From contig CAKTQV010000003.1 in the NCBI GenBank assembly GCA_934597255.1, forward strand, positions 124,001 to 188,000: 64,000 nucleotides of DNA. Reading direction: 5' to 3'. A program made the translations under genes and the position numbers. Below are positions 1 to 8,177 of the stretch, piece after piece. The first letter of the stretch is position 1; each line of letters begins with the position of its first letter. The DNA comes from an uncultured Oscillospiraceae bacterium. Lineage in GTDB: Bacteria > Bacillota > Clostridia > Oscillospirales > Oscillospiraceae. Below the pieces are notes generated by a model. That model was not told the origin of the DNA. It searched no databases and saw nothing but the letters and a program-made list of their open reading frames with translations.

Positions 1-2
1 TC

Positions 3-755
3 GGCGGCGGCAACGTGGCCATGGACGTCACGCGCACCGCCATCCGCTGCGGCGCGAAAAATGTCTACTGCGTCTACCGCCGCCGCCAGATCGACATGAC
101 CGCCGCGGCCGAGGAGGTCGAAGGCGCGCTGGCGGAGGGCGCGGAGCTCGTGTGCCTCAAGGCCCCCGACCACATCGAGGTCGACGAAAACGGCAGGGCC
201 GCGGCGCTTTGGGTGCGTCCGCAGATGTCCACCAAGCTTGACGATTCCGGCCGTCCCACGCCCAAGGACGCCGATCTGCCCCAGGAGCGCATCGCGGCGG
301 ACGTGTTCGTGCTGGCCGTCGGCCAGCGGGTCGAGACCGGCATCCTGAAGGAGGGCGGTCTGGCCATCGAGCGCGGCAAGCTCGTGGCGAAGTCCACCGG
401 CGTCATCGCGCCGGGCAGCAAGATCTTCGCCGGCGGCGAATGCGTCACCGGCCCCGCCACCGCCGTGCGCGCGATCGCCGGCGGCAAGGTGGCCGCGGCG
501 AACATCGACGAGTTCCTCGGCTTCCATCACGACATCTCCGTGGACGTGCAGGTGCCCGACGCCCCGGCCAACAACACGCCCGCCTGGGGCCGCATCAACA
601 CGACCTTCCGCACCGCCTTTGAGCGCAAGTGCGATTTCGACTGCATCGAGCACGGGCTGACCGATCAGGGCGCGCTGAGCGAAACGTTCCGCTGCCTGCG
701 CTGCGATCATTACGGCTACGGCGCGTTCCGCGGAGGGAGGGAAGATAAATGGTAA
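3..755 (+). CDS. GltD-like FAD/NAD(P)-binding oxidoreductase, C-terminal part (5' cut by window)
   Basis: The reading frame is open from base 3, so the gene begins upstream of the window; about 250 residues are visible. It starts inside a Rossmann motif (GGGNVAMD), followed by YRR, as in the NADPH-binding domain of glutamate synthase small subunits. Near the end comes the FAD-contacting run IFAGGECVTGPATAVRAIAG, typical of the same family. The tail carries four cysteines (KCDFDC and RCLRC) that could bind a metal or Fe-S centre. The stop codon overlaps the hydrogenase start (ATGGTAA), so the two are translationally coupled. The likely role is passing electrons between NAD(P)H and the hydrogenase in the cytoplasm. 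A stand-alone GltD, or a NuoF-GltD fusion with the NuoF part upstream, cannot be told apart here. Confidence 0.8.
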   Translation, partial: GGGNVAMDVTRTAIRCGAKNVYCVYRRRQIDMTAAAEEVEGALAEGAELVCLKAPDHIEVDENGRAAALWVRPQMSTKLDDSGRPTPKDADLPQERIAADVFVLAVGQRVETGILKEGGLAIERGKLVAKSTGVIAPGSKIFAGGECVTGPATAVRAIAGGKVAAANIDEFLGFHHDISVDVQVPDAPANNTPAWGRINTTFRTAFERKCDFDCIEHGLTDQGALSETFRCLRCDHYGYGAFRGGREDKW

Positions 756-2488
756 CCGTGAATATCGACGGCAAGACCGTCTCTGTCCCGGAGGGGACCA
801 CCATACTCGACGCCGCGCGCAAGGCCGGCATCGTCATTCCCACGCTCTGCTATCTCAAGGAGCTCAACGAGATCGGCGCATGCCGCGTGTGCGTGGTGGA
901 GGTCGAGGGCTACGACCGGCTGATGGCCGCCTGCAACACGCAGGTGCTCGAGGGCATGGTCATCCGCACCGACTCCACGCGCGCCCGCCGCACCCGCCGC
1001 ACGAACCTTCAGCTCATCCTCAGCCAGCACGACTGCCAGTGCCCCACCTGCGCGCGCAGCGGCAACTGCTCGCTGCAGCGCATGGCCAACAGCCTCAACA
1101 TCCTGGACCAGCCCTACAAGACCCGCTACGACGAGGGCGAGTGGGACCGGACGGCTCCGCTTATCCGCAACGAGTCCAAGTGCATCAAGTGCATGCGCTG
1201 CATCCAGGTGTGCGAAAAGATACAGGGGCTCGGCATCTGGGATCTGGCCAACACCGGCGGCCGCACCACCGTGGACGTGTCCGGCAACCGCACCATCAAG
1301 GGCTCCGACTGCGCCTACTGCGGCCAGTGCATCACGCATTGCCCCGTCGGCGCGCTGCAGGCGCGCGACGACACGCAGCGCGTGCTCGACGCGATCGACG
1401 ACAAGGAGACCGTCACCGTTGTGCAGGTCGCGCCCGCCGTCCGCGCCGCCTGGGCGGAGAGCTTCGGCGTCAGCCGCGAGTTCGCCAGCCCCCGGCGCAT
1501 GGCCGCCGCGCTGCGCCGGCTCGGCTTCGATTATGTATTCGACACCAACTTCTCGGCCGACCTGACCATCATGGAGGAAGGCAGCGAGTTCGTCGAGCGC
1601 TTCACCCACCGGGATCAGTATTCCTGGCCGATGTTCACATCCTGCTGCCCCGGCTGGGTCCGCTTCCTCAAGGGCCAGTACCCGGAGCTGACGGACAATC
1701 TGTCCACAGCCAAAAGCCCTCAGCAGATGTTCGGCGCCGTGACCAAAAGCTATTTCGCCCAGAGCATCGGCGTGGATCCGCACAAGATCTGCTGCGTGTC
1801 CGTCATGCCCTGCTCGTCCAAAAAATCCGAGTGCGAGCTGCCCACCATGCATGACGCCTGCGGCGACCCGGATGTGGACGTGGTCATCACAACGCGGGAA
1901 TTTGCCCGCATGCTCCACGCCAAGAGCATCCGCCCGGCCACGCTGCCGGAGGAGGATTTCGACTCGCCTCTCGGCACCGGCACCGGCGCGGCCGTCATCT
2001 TCGGCGCGACCGGCGGCGTGATGGACGCGGCGCTTCGCTCGGCCTACTATCTCGTGACCGGCAGCAACCCCGATCCGGACGCCTTCACCGCCGTGCGCGG
2101 CATGAAGGGCTGGAAGGAAGCCACCTTCCCCATCCCCGGCGCCGGCGACGTGCGCGTGGCCGTCACGAGCGGCCTTGCCAACACCCGCCGTCTCATCGAG
2201 GCTATCAAGGCCGGCGCGGCGGAATACGATTTCGTGGAGGTCATGGCCTGCCCCGGCGGCTGTGCCGGAGGCGGCGGCCAGCCCATTGTGGACGGGCAGG
2301 AGCTTGCCGCCGAACGCGGCGACGAGCTCTGGCGGCTGGACAAAAAGTCCGCCGTTCGCTACAGCCACGAAAACGCGGATGTGAAGCTGCTGTACGAGAG
2401 ATACCTCGACAAGCCGCTCGGCGAGAGATCGCACCGCCTGCTGCACACGGATCACCATGCGTGGAGCATGCCGAACCAGCCGCTGTGA
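749..2488 (+). CDS. hydA: [FeFe] hydrogenase catalytic subunit
   Basis: A 579-residue cytoplasmic [FeFe] hydrogenase (2H+ + 2e- <-> H2). Domains in order: an N-terminal plant-type 2Fe-2S domain (C34, C45, C48, C62); the His-Cys3 4Fe-4S ligand set (H94, C98, C101, C107); two 4Fe-4S motifs (C145/148/151/155 and C188/191/194/198); then the H-cluster domain. All three H-cluster signatures are intact: TSCCPGW at 297-303, MPCSSK at 353-358 and the MACPGGCAGGGGQP region at 499-512. A short C-terminal extension follows. The ATG at 749 overlaps the end of the GltD-like gene. A strong terminator follows at 2541-2580. Linkage to a GltD-like subunit rather than to visible HydB/HydC genes suggests the glutamate-synthase-linked class of [FeFe] hydrogenases; that class assignment is inference. 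Confidence 0.97.
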   Translation: MVTVNIDGKTVSVPEGTTILDAARKAGIVIPTLCYLKELNEIGACRVCVVEVEGYDRLMAACNTQVLEGMVIRTDSTRARRTRRTNLQLILSQHDCQCPTCARSGNCSLQRMANSLNILDQPYKTRYDEGEWDRTAPLIRNESKCIKCMRCIQVCEKIQGLGIWDLANTGGRTTVDVSGNRTIKGSDCAYCGQCITHCPVGALQARDDTQRVLDAIDDKETVTVVQVAPAVRAAWAESFGVSREFASPRRMAAALRRLGFDYVFDTNFSADLTIMEEGSEFVERFTHRDQYSWPMFTSCCPGWVRFLKGQYPELTDNLSTAKSPQQMFGAVTKSYFAQSIGVDPHKICCVSVMPCSSKKSECELPTMHDACGDPDVDVVITTREFARMLHAKSIRPATLPEEDFDSPLGTGTGAAVIFGATGGVMDAALRSAYYLVTGSNPDPDAFTAVRGMKGWKEATFPIPGAGDVRVAVTSGLANTRRLIEAIKAGAAEYDFVEVMACPGGCAGGGGQPIVDGQELAAERGDELWRLDKKSAVRYSHENADVKLLYERYLDKPLGERSHRLLHTDHHAWSMPNQPL

Positions 2489-2540
2489 CGCACGGCGCAT
2501 GCGCACCGCGTACAATTAATATTGCATAAAACCCGCTTTG

Positions 2541-2580
2541 AAAACGGATCTGTCTTTTCGGAAAGGCAGATTCGTTTTTT
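2541..2580 (+). terminator. Rho-independent terminator after the hydrogenase
   Basis: About 17 pairs including two G-U, built from an AAAACGG left arm and matching CGTTTT right arm around a 4-base loop near 2558-2561. It ends in a run of T. It separates hydA from deoD. Confidence 0.9.
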
Positions 2581-2582
2581 AT

Positions 2583-2611
2583 TTGACAGCGGCCGCGCAT
2601 ACGCTTACAAT
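2583..2611 (+). promoter_or_regulatory. Sigma-A type promoter of deoD
   Basis: TTGACA at 2583-2588 and TACAAT at 2606-2611, separated by exactly 17 bases. The AGGAGAG ribosome binding site follows at about 2634 and the ATG at 2648. Confidence 0.85.
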
Positions 2612-2647
2612 AGCGGGGTAAGAAAATCGGAAAAGGAGAGTTGATAC

Positions 2648-3385
2648 ATGCCAGATTACCCAACCCCACACATCGACGCGAGCCCGGGCGATTTCGCGCC
2701 GACCGTTCTGATGCCCGGCGACCCGCTGCGCTCGAAGTTCATCGCGGAAAACTTTCTGACCGAGCCGCGGCTGGTCAATAACGTCCGCGGCGTGCAGGGC
2801 TACACCGGAAGCTACCGCGGCGTGCCCGTGAGCGTGATGGCCAGCGGCATGGGGATGCCCTCCATCGGCATCTACAGCCACGAGCTGTTCAACGTCTTCG
2901 GCGTGGAAAATATCCTGCGCGTCGGCTCGGCCGGAGCCATCGGCGCCGACATCCGCGTGCGCGATCTCGTGTTCGGCGAGGGCGCGTGCACCAACTCCAA
3001 CTACGCCCACAGCTTCAGTCTGCCCGGCGCCTTCGCCCCCATCGCGAGCTGGAGGCTCCTGTCCGGCGCGGTGAAGCTGGCCGAGGAGATGGGCCTGCGC
3101 TATCACGTCGGCAACCTGCTTTCGAGCGACACGTTCTATACGGACATGTCCGACCTTGAGCCGCGCGAGTACGCCGCCGCCCGCTGGGGCAAGATGGGCG
3201 TCATGGCCATCGAGATGGAGGCCGCCGCCCTTTACATGAACGCCGCGCGCGCCGGCCGGCAGGCGCTGGCCATCTGCACCGTCTCCGACCATGTGATCAC
3301 GGGCGAGGCGCTGGACGCGGCGGCGCGCCAGACGAGCTTTACGGAAATGATGGAGCTGAGCCTGCGTCTGGCCGCCTCTCTCTGA
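2648..3385 (+). CDS. deoD: Purine-nucleoside phosphorylase (DeoD type)
   Basis: A 245-residue protein, close to the usual length of the hexameric PNP family. It carries the phosphate-binding GDPLRS motif near residue 23, the RVGSAGAIG stretch near 96, the nucleoside-binding EMEAAALY motif near 193, and the catalytic Asp in VSDHVITG near 215. It would phosphorolyse purine (deoxy)nucleosides to base plus (deoxy)ribose-1-phosphate in salvage. It is expressed from its own promoter and stands alone between the hydrogenase and the following operon. No clear terminator is visible after it. Confidence 0.96.
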   Translation: MPDYPTPHIDASPGDFAPTVLMPGDPLRSKFIAENFLTEPRLVNNVRGVQGYTGSYRGVPVSVMASGMGMPSIGIYSHELFNVFGVENILRVGSAGAIGADIRVRDLVFGEGACTNSNYAHSFSLPGAFAPIASWRLLSGAVKLAEEMGLRYHVGNLLSSDTFYTDMSDLEPREYAAARWGKMGVMAIEMEAAALYMNAARAGRQALAICTVSDHVITGEALDAAARQTSFTEMMELSLRLAASL

Positions 3386-3455
3386 GCCAACAGGGAAATT
3401 TTGAATTGGATGGATATGGTTATATAAAGTAACCAAAATGTAACGCGAAATTATC

Positions 3456-3484
3456 TTGGCAAATCATCAAACTTGTGATAAAAT
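3456..3484 (+). promoter_or_regulatory. Promoter of the 3530-8110 operon
   Basis: TTGGCA at 3456-3461, a 17-base spacer, and TAAAAT at 3479-3484 preceded by TGA (extended -10). A good AAAGGAG ribosome binding site lies just upstream of the ATG at 3530. Confidence 0.75.
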
Positions 3485-3529
3485 TCTTTCCAGCATATTG
3501 CATTTCTAATTTGTAAAGGAGAATCAGAG

Positions 3530-4345
3530 ATGAAAAAGCTACTCGTTTTCGTTCTGGCTTGCATGCTGCTCCTCAGCACGGCTGCCTTCGCCGCCTCCGC
3601 GGAACCCGCGGATACGACCTGCAGCCACACGCATCTTGAGAGAGTCATCGTCAAGGCGGCCAGCTGCGAAGAAAAGGGCGAAGAAGAGCTCGTCTGCCTC
3701 GACTGCGGCGAGACGGTCCAGACCATTGTGACCCCTGCCACCGGCCACAATTACGTCGAGTCCGTCGTTGCTCCGACCTGCACCTCGGCCGGCTACACGC
3801 AGATGACCTGCGTCAACTGCGGCGACAGCTACGCCGTCAAGGGCAGCGAGACCCCCGCGCTCGGCCATGAGTTCACCGAGACGGTCGTGGAAGCGACCTG
3901 CGCGCACGACGGCAGCATCACCCGCACCTGCGCCCGCTGCGGCCTCGTTGAGCAGGACGTCATCCTCGCCCCCGAGCATCAGTACGTCTACCAGAACGAC
4001 TCCGTCGTCGGGCAGGACGGCTCCATCATCAGCTACGGCACGAAGGTCTGCGCCGTCTGCGGCGCCATAGCCCCCGCCTCCGCGGAGGATTACGCCGCGG
4101 TCAGCACGCCGGCCGCCTCCGGCGAGCCTTCCGGGGAAGCTTCCGGCGAGCCCTCCGGTGAAGCCAGCGGCGAACCCGCCGCGGCCGAGACCGAGGTCGC
4201 CAACCCCAACTACGACCCCAACGCCTACAACTGGACCTCCATGTGCCTCACACTCGTGGTCGTCATTATCGTTGTCGGCGCCATCCTCATGCTTTCCTTC
4301 GGGAAAAAGAAGAAGGACGAAGTCCATACCGATCCCCTCAACTGA
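3530..4345 (+). CDS. Secreted Cys/GH-repeat protein with C-terminal membrane anchor
   Basis: 271 residues. The N-terminus is a clear signal peptide (MKK, hydrophobic core, Ala-rich cleavage region near 20-25). The mature part has three repeats of about 33 residues with the pattern C-x5-G-x4-6-C-x2-C-G-x~12-G/E-H. The CxxC pairs suggest metal binding or disulfides. A Gly-Glu-Pro-Ser-Gly-Glu-Ala-Ser-rich linker (about 190-215) follows, then one transmembrane segment (about 236-257) and a Lys-rich cytoplasmic tail. It is thus a surface-exposed protein tethered by its C-terminus, without LPXTG. It is the first gene of the operon with the MFS transporter, the barrel protein and the flavoenzyme. 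Similar Cys/GH repeats occur in clostridial cell-surface proteins of unknown role; the function here is unknown. Confidence 0.8.
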   Translation: MKKLLVFVLACMLLLSTAAFAASAEPADTTCSHTHLERVIVKAASCEEKGEEELVCLDCGETVQTIVTPATGHNYVESVVAPTCTSAGYTQMTCVNCGDSYAVKGSETPALGHEFTETVVEATCAHDGSITRTCARCGLVEQDVILAPEHQYVYQNDSVVGQDGSIISYGTKVCAVCGAIAPASAEDYAAVSTPAASGEPSGEASGEPSGEASGEPAAAETEVANPNYDPNAYNWTSMCLTLVVVIIVVGAILMLSFGKKKKDEVHTDPLN

Positions 4346-4390
4346 GAGAAAACCGCTCCACTGCAACGAAATAATTAGGAGGAAAGCGTA

Positions 4391-5728
4391 ATGTTCAAGA
4401 ACAAAAAGTTTGGCGCGTACGCGATCGCGTTCAACATTCTCGGCATCATCTTCATGTTCATGTACTCCGGCCTGCAGAACGACCACTACAACATCATCAC
4501 GGCTTACAGCGGCTGGACGGCTTCTCAGATCCAGATCGGCCGCACCGTCGGTGAGTTCGCCTGCATCGTTCTGACCTTTATCTACGGCACGCTCTTCATG
4601 AAGCACGGCGTGCGCAAGACCCTCATCCCCTGCATCATGCTCTGCGCCCTGGGCTGCGTGGGCATCGTGGGCGCGAACGGTCTGGCCATCAACGGCGGCC
4701 AGGGCAACTTCCTGCTGTTCAGCCTTTCCAGCCTCGTGCTTCGCTGCTGCTGCATGTGCTTCCAGATGGCCGGCTTCCAGCTTGCCGCCAGCTGGTTCAT
4801 CAAATACCGCGGCCGTGTCCTCGGCATCGTCACCCTCGGCTCCCCCCTGTTCTCCGTCATCGGCGTCGGCGGCATCTCCAACCTCATCGCTACCCAGTGG
4901 AACGGCGACTACCGTCTGTTCTACGTCGGCGTCGCGGTCGTTCTCGTGGCCATCGCCATCTGCACCCGCTTCTTCCTGCGCGATACGCCGGAGGAAGTCG
5001 GCCTGTTCCCCGACGGCGCGGATTCCGCCCCGAAGTCCGAGGGCGACGGCGCTCCCGAGGTCCATCTGACTGTCAAGCAGGTTCTTTCCGAGAAGCGCGC
5101 GTGGCTGCTCATCGTCTCCTACGGCGCGTTCCAGTTCATCATCAACTGCTGCATGAGCTCCATGGCCGTGCGCTTCATGAGCCTTGACCCTGCCTTTATG
5201 TCCGGCGCGTCCCCCGCGCCCACCGTGTGGCTGGCCGCCACCAAGTGGCTGTCCGTCGGCGCTATCCTCGGCATCTTCATGAGCTATGTCTTCGGCTGGA
5301 TCGACGATAAGTTCGGCACCATCAAGGCCTCCCTGCTTCTCGGCCTGACCGAGCTGATCCCCGTCCTGATGCTCATGCTCATGCCCGAAGGCGGCAATGT
5401 CGCCATGGAGATCGCCTGGGGCTTCGGCGTTGCCTGCATGACCGGCGGCGTGCCCACCATGCACCCCGCTTCCATGACCTACGCCTACGGCCGCCGCGAG
5501 TATCAGTCCGCCAACCGCATCATCATGGCCATTCAGCTCGTTCCCTCGGCGCTGTCCGCTTACATGATGGCCGCCCTGATCCAGAGCGGCAAGGGCGTCC
5601 TGGCCTACGGCATCTGCATTATCGTTATCGCCATCGGCCTGATCGCCACCTGGATGATGCGCAAGATCCCCGACGCGATGGCCGCCGACCGCGCCTTCGC
5701 CAACAACACCGAGCCCGCTGCTGAATAA
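4391..5728 (+). CDS. Major facilitator superfamily transporter
   Basis: A 445-residue polytopic protein with about 12 hydrophobic segments in two halves, joined by a hydrophilic loop around residues 205-235 (acidic, PDGADSAPKSEGDG). The charged segment MKHGVRKT sits between TM2 and TM3, as expected for the MFS loop 2-3. The GGAGG-like site AGGAGGAAAGCG precedes the ATG. It lies 45 bases after the repeat protein and 15 bases before the barrel protein, so it belongs to the same operon. The substrate is not identifiable. The neighbouring soluble reductase suggests uptake of the reductase substrate, export of its product, or exchange; this is inference. Confidence 0.88.
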   Translation: MFKNKKFGAYAIAFNILGIIFMFMYSGLQNDHYNIITAYSGWTASQIQIGRTVGEFACIVLTFIYGTLFMKHGVRKTLIPCIMLCALGCVGIVGANGLAINGGQGNFLLFSLSSLVLRCCCMCFQMAGFQLAASWFIKYRGRVLGIVTLGSPLFSVIGVGGISNLIATQWNGDYRLFYVGVAVVLVAIAICTRFFLRDTPEEVGLFPDGADSAPKSEGDGAPEVHLTVKQVLSEKRAWLLIVSYGAFQFIINCCMSSMAVRFMSLDPAFMSGASPAPTVWLAATKWLSVGAILGIFMSYVFGWIDDKFGTIKASLLLGLTELIPVLMLMLMPEGGNVAMEIAWGFGVACMTGGVPTMHPASMTYAYGRREYQSANRIIMAIQLVPSALSAYMMAALIQSGKGVLAYGICIIVIAIGLIATWMMRKIPDAMAADRAFANNTEPAAE

Positions 5729-5743
5729 TTCTGGAGGTTAATC

Positions 5744-6484
5744 ATGGGTCTGTTTGGTAAAAAGAAAAAAGAAGAAGAAACGCCCGTTGCTCCGGCTCCC
5801 GTGACCGAGGAAGCCGCTCCCGCCGCGGAGGAGACCGCGCCGGCCGAGCCCGTCGCCGCGGAAGAGACCGCGCCCGTTGAGGCCGCTCCGGCCGAAGCGC
5901 CCGCCGAGGAGGAAAAGAAGGAGCCCGAGCTGACCGCCAAGGAGCACGGCGAGGTCTTCCATGCCCGCATGAACTATCACGCCGGCTACGGCGTTTACAA
6001 AACCTGGCCGAACGGCGGTCTGACCATCCACTCCGGCATCGGCTGGTTCCATCCCTTTGGCCCCAGCGAATACTACGGCATGGCCTGCCCTCCCGACAAC
6101 ATGTGCGAGGAAGCCAAGCAGTTCCCGCTTGACAAGTTCTTCACCGACGACTGGATGGAGAACTTCGAGACGGATCTGTTCTGCATCTACCGTATGCCCG
6201 ACGGCGATATCTACGCCTGGGACGGCATGTTCGCCGTGCGCGGCAAGGATCCCGGCAAGTGCATCGTCTACAATTCCGAGTACACCCGTCAGGACGTTCT
6301 GGTCAACGTCATCGTCGGCGGCACCGGCCGCTACGAGGGCGCCCGCGGTCTGATGATCGGCACCGCCGAGGGCGGCGGCAAGACCCAGGTCGTCGGCAAG
6401 ATGCCCGACGGCTCCGATCTGGAGCTGCCCGAGACGATCATGAAGGATCTCGACGGCTACATCCGCATCGACACCAAGGAGTAA
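5744..6484 (+). CDS. Protein with Lys/Ala/Pro/Glu-rich N-terminus and dirigent/allene-oxide-cyclase-like barrel motif
   Basis: 246 residues with no signal peptide. Residues 1-62 are low complexity: a GKKKKEEE start, then Ala-Pro-Glu repeats. Residues 65-246 form a folded-looking domain rich in aromatic and Gly residues. Its segment at 192-202, GGTGRYEGARG, is the hallmark turn of the dirigent / allene oxide cyclase eight-stranded barrel family (GGTG-x-[FY]-x-x-A-x-G). Several aromatic and His residues (H72, H79, W88, H96, W101, H103) could line a ligand pocket. The gene lies between the MFS transporter and the flavoenzyme in one operon, so it may bind or isomerise the same small molecule. The fold assignment rests on one motif and needs structure prediction; no specific function can be given. 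Confidence 0.6.
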   Translation: MGLFGKKKKEEETPVAPAPVTEEAAPAAEETAPAEPVAAEETAPVEAAPAEAPAEEEKKEPELTAKEHGEVFHARMNYHAGYGVYKTWPNGGLTIHSGIGWFHPFGPSEYYGMACPPDNMCEEAKQFPLDKFFTDDWMENFETDLFCIYRMPDGDIYAWDGMFAVRGKDPGKCIVYNSEYTRQDVLVNVIVGGTGRYEGARGLMIGTAEGGGKTQVVGKMPDGSDLELPETIMKDLDGYIRIDTKE

Positions 6485-6499
6485 ACCCATAACGGAGAT

Positions 6500-6526
6500 G
6501 GTCCGGCCACAGGCCGGACCGTTTCC
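6500..6526 (+). other. Intergenic stem-loop inside the operon
   Basis: GGTCCGGCC (6500-6508) pairs perfectly with GGCCGGACC (6512-6520) around a 3-base loop, followed by only a weak T tract (GTTTCCC). It could be a partial terminator or an RNA-stability element that sets flavoenzyme levels relative to the upstream genes. Confidence 0.6.
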
Positions 6527-6559
6527 CATGTAAACATTTCTGGAGGAAAATTACAAACT

Positions 6560-8110
6560 ATGAAGCACCTTGAATGTGACATCTGCGTTATCGGCGGCGG
6601 CCTTTCCGGCATGACCGCTGCGACCCAGGCCGCCGAAAAAGGCGCGTCTGTCGTCGTCTTTGAAAAGAGCGGCACCACCGGCGGCGCCGCCAACATGGGC
6701 ATGGCCTTCTTCGCCGTGGAATCGAAATATCAGCGCGACCAGATGTATGAGTGGTCGAAGGACGACGCCTTCAAGTTCACCATGGAGTACAACCACTGGA
6801 AGGCCGACGCGCAGACCGTCCGCCGCTGGTTCAACATGTCCGCCTCCACCGTCGACTGGGTCGAGAACTTCGGCGTGGAATTTCTGGGCGTGTACAAGTA
6901 CTTCTGCGACAGCCACTGCACGCAGCACATGATCAAGCTCCCCGGCGTCAACAAGCCCACGGAGCGTCAGGCCAGCCACATGGTCAAGCTCATGACCGAC
7001 TACGCCACCAGCCTCGGCGTGGACTTCCACTTCCGCACCCCGGCCAAGAAGCTCATTCAGGGCGACAAGGGCCAGATCCTGGGCGTCATCGCCGAGGATG
7101 AAAACGGCGAGGAGATCCAGTGCGACTGCTCCGCCTGCATCATCGGCACCGGCGGCATCGGCAACAACGTCGAAATGATCAAGGAATACCTCGGCTTCAC
7201 CTGGGGCAAGGATATGTTCACGTTCCGCATCCCCGGCCTGGACGGCGACGGCATCAATCTCGCCTGGACGGCCGGCGGCGCGAAGGCCCCCATCTCCATG
7301 GAAGTCACCTACAACACCCCCGGCACCACCGACGTGTTCAAGACCCTGTCCGAAGCCATGCGCCAGCCCTCCACCATCATGGTCAACATCCACGGCGAGC
7401 GTATCATCAACGAGCAGATCATGAACAACACCACCTACACCGGCAACGCCATCAACGCGCAGACCGGCCACCGCGCCTTCTCCATCATCGGCCAGGACGG
7501 CATCGACTACATGAAGAAGCACGGCCTTGACTACATCACCTACCACCACGCCATCAAGACCCTCGACAAGTGGGATTACGAGAAGGACCTGTTCTTCTCC
7601 GGCGCGAAGAGCGCCGCCGAGAACTCCGTCTTTGACGGCGTGATCGACGTCAAGTACGACGACGACAGTCAGCCCATGGAGCAGAACTTCTATGAGTGCA
7701 GCTCTCTGGAGGAGGTCGCGAAGGTCACCGGCATCAACTACAAGAACCTCGTCAAGACCATTGAGCGCTACAACAGCTTCGCCGGCGGCTACGACGCCGA
7801 CTTCTGCAAGCCCTCCAAGTGGCTGCGCCCGATCACCGGCGAGAAGTTCTATGTCGCCCGCCACTTCCCCTCCGGCTACGGCTCTCTCGGCGGCATCAAG
7901 GTCAACCACAACATGCAGGTCCTCAAGGCCGAGACCGAGGAGCCCATCCCCGGCCTGTATGCCTGCGGCACCGACACCGCGAACGTGGTCTTCGGCGGTG
8001 AGTACTGCTTCTATAACCCCGGCTCCACGATGAGCTGGGCGCTCAACTCCGGCCGTATGGCCGGCATGGAAGCCGACGCCTACACCCAGTCCGACGACTT
8101 CGTCGAGTAA
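6560..8110 (+). CDS. Soluble fumarate-reductase-like FAD-dependent oxidoreductase
   Basis: 516 residues, FAD_binding_2 family (fumarate reductase / urocanate reductase / ketosteroid dehydrogenase flavoproteins). The N-terminal dinucleotide motif GGGLSG lies at 12-17 with Glu35 positioned for the ribose, followed by GTTGGAANMG at 38-47. The mid-protein signature GLDGDGINLAWTAGGA and the C-terminal flavin-binding block (SLGGIKVN, IPGLYACGTDT, NPGSTMSWALNSGRMAG) are all present. There is no signal peptide, heme motif or FMN-binding domain, so it is a stand-alone cytoplasmic flavoprotein needing an outside electron donor. It would reduce (or oxidise) an activated C=C bond in an unknown substrate. 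It is the last gene of the operon and is followed by a terminator. Confidence 0.92.
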   Translation: MKHLECDICVIGGGLSGMTAATQAAEKGASVVVFEKSGTTGGAANMGMAFFAVESKYQRDQMYEWSKDDAFKFTMEYNHWKADAQTVRRWFNMSASTVDWVENFGVEFLGVYKYFCDSHCTQHMIKLPGVNKPTERQASHMVKLMTDYATSLGVDFHFRTPAKKLIQGDKGQILGVIAEDENGEEIQCDCSACIIGTGGIGNNVEMIKEYLGFTWGKDMFTFRIPGLDGDGINLAWTAGGAKAPISMEVTYNTPGTTDVFKTLSEAMRQPSTIMVNIHGERIINEQIMNNTTYTGNAINAQTGHRAFSIIGQDGIDYMKKHGLDYITYHHAIKTLDKWDYEKDLFFSGAKSAAENSVFDGVIDVKYDDDSQPMEQNFYECSSLEEVAKVTGINYKNLVKTIERYNSFAGGYDADFCKPSKWLRPITGEKFYVARHFPSGYGSLGGIKVNHNMQVLKAETEEPIPGLYACGTDTANVVFGGEYCFYNPGSTMSWALNSGRMAGMEADAYTQSDDFVE

Positions 8111-8124
8111 TATTGCCCCAATCA

Positions 8125-8160
8125 AAAACTCCGAGGATCAGATGATCCCCGGAGTTTTTT
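8125..8160. terminator. Bidirectional terminator
   Basis: AACTCCG..GGATC pairs with GATCC..CGGAGTT, flanked by A-run and T-run. It ends the plus-strand operon (flavoenzyme) and the convergent CDF gene on the minus strand. Confidence 0.85.
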
Positions 8161-8177
8161 ATGCGGGACGCACTCCC

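Noticed and set aside
716..2515. A 599-codon minus-strand open frame across hydA
   Set aside because: It is a codon-bias shadow of the hydrogenase, whose Fe-S motifs are intact on the plus strand.
3530..4345. LPXTG-type sortase anchoring of the GH-repeat protein
   Set aside because: No LPXTG-like motif precedes the hydrophobic segment; it looks like a plain C-terminal membrane anchor.
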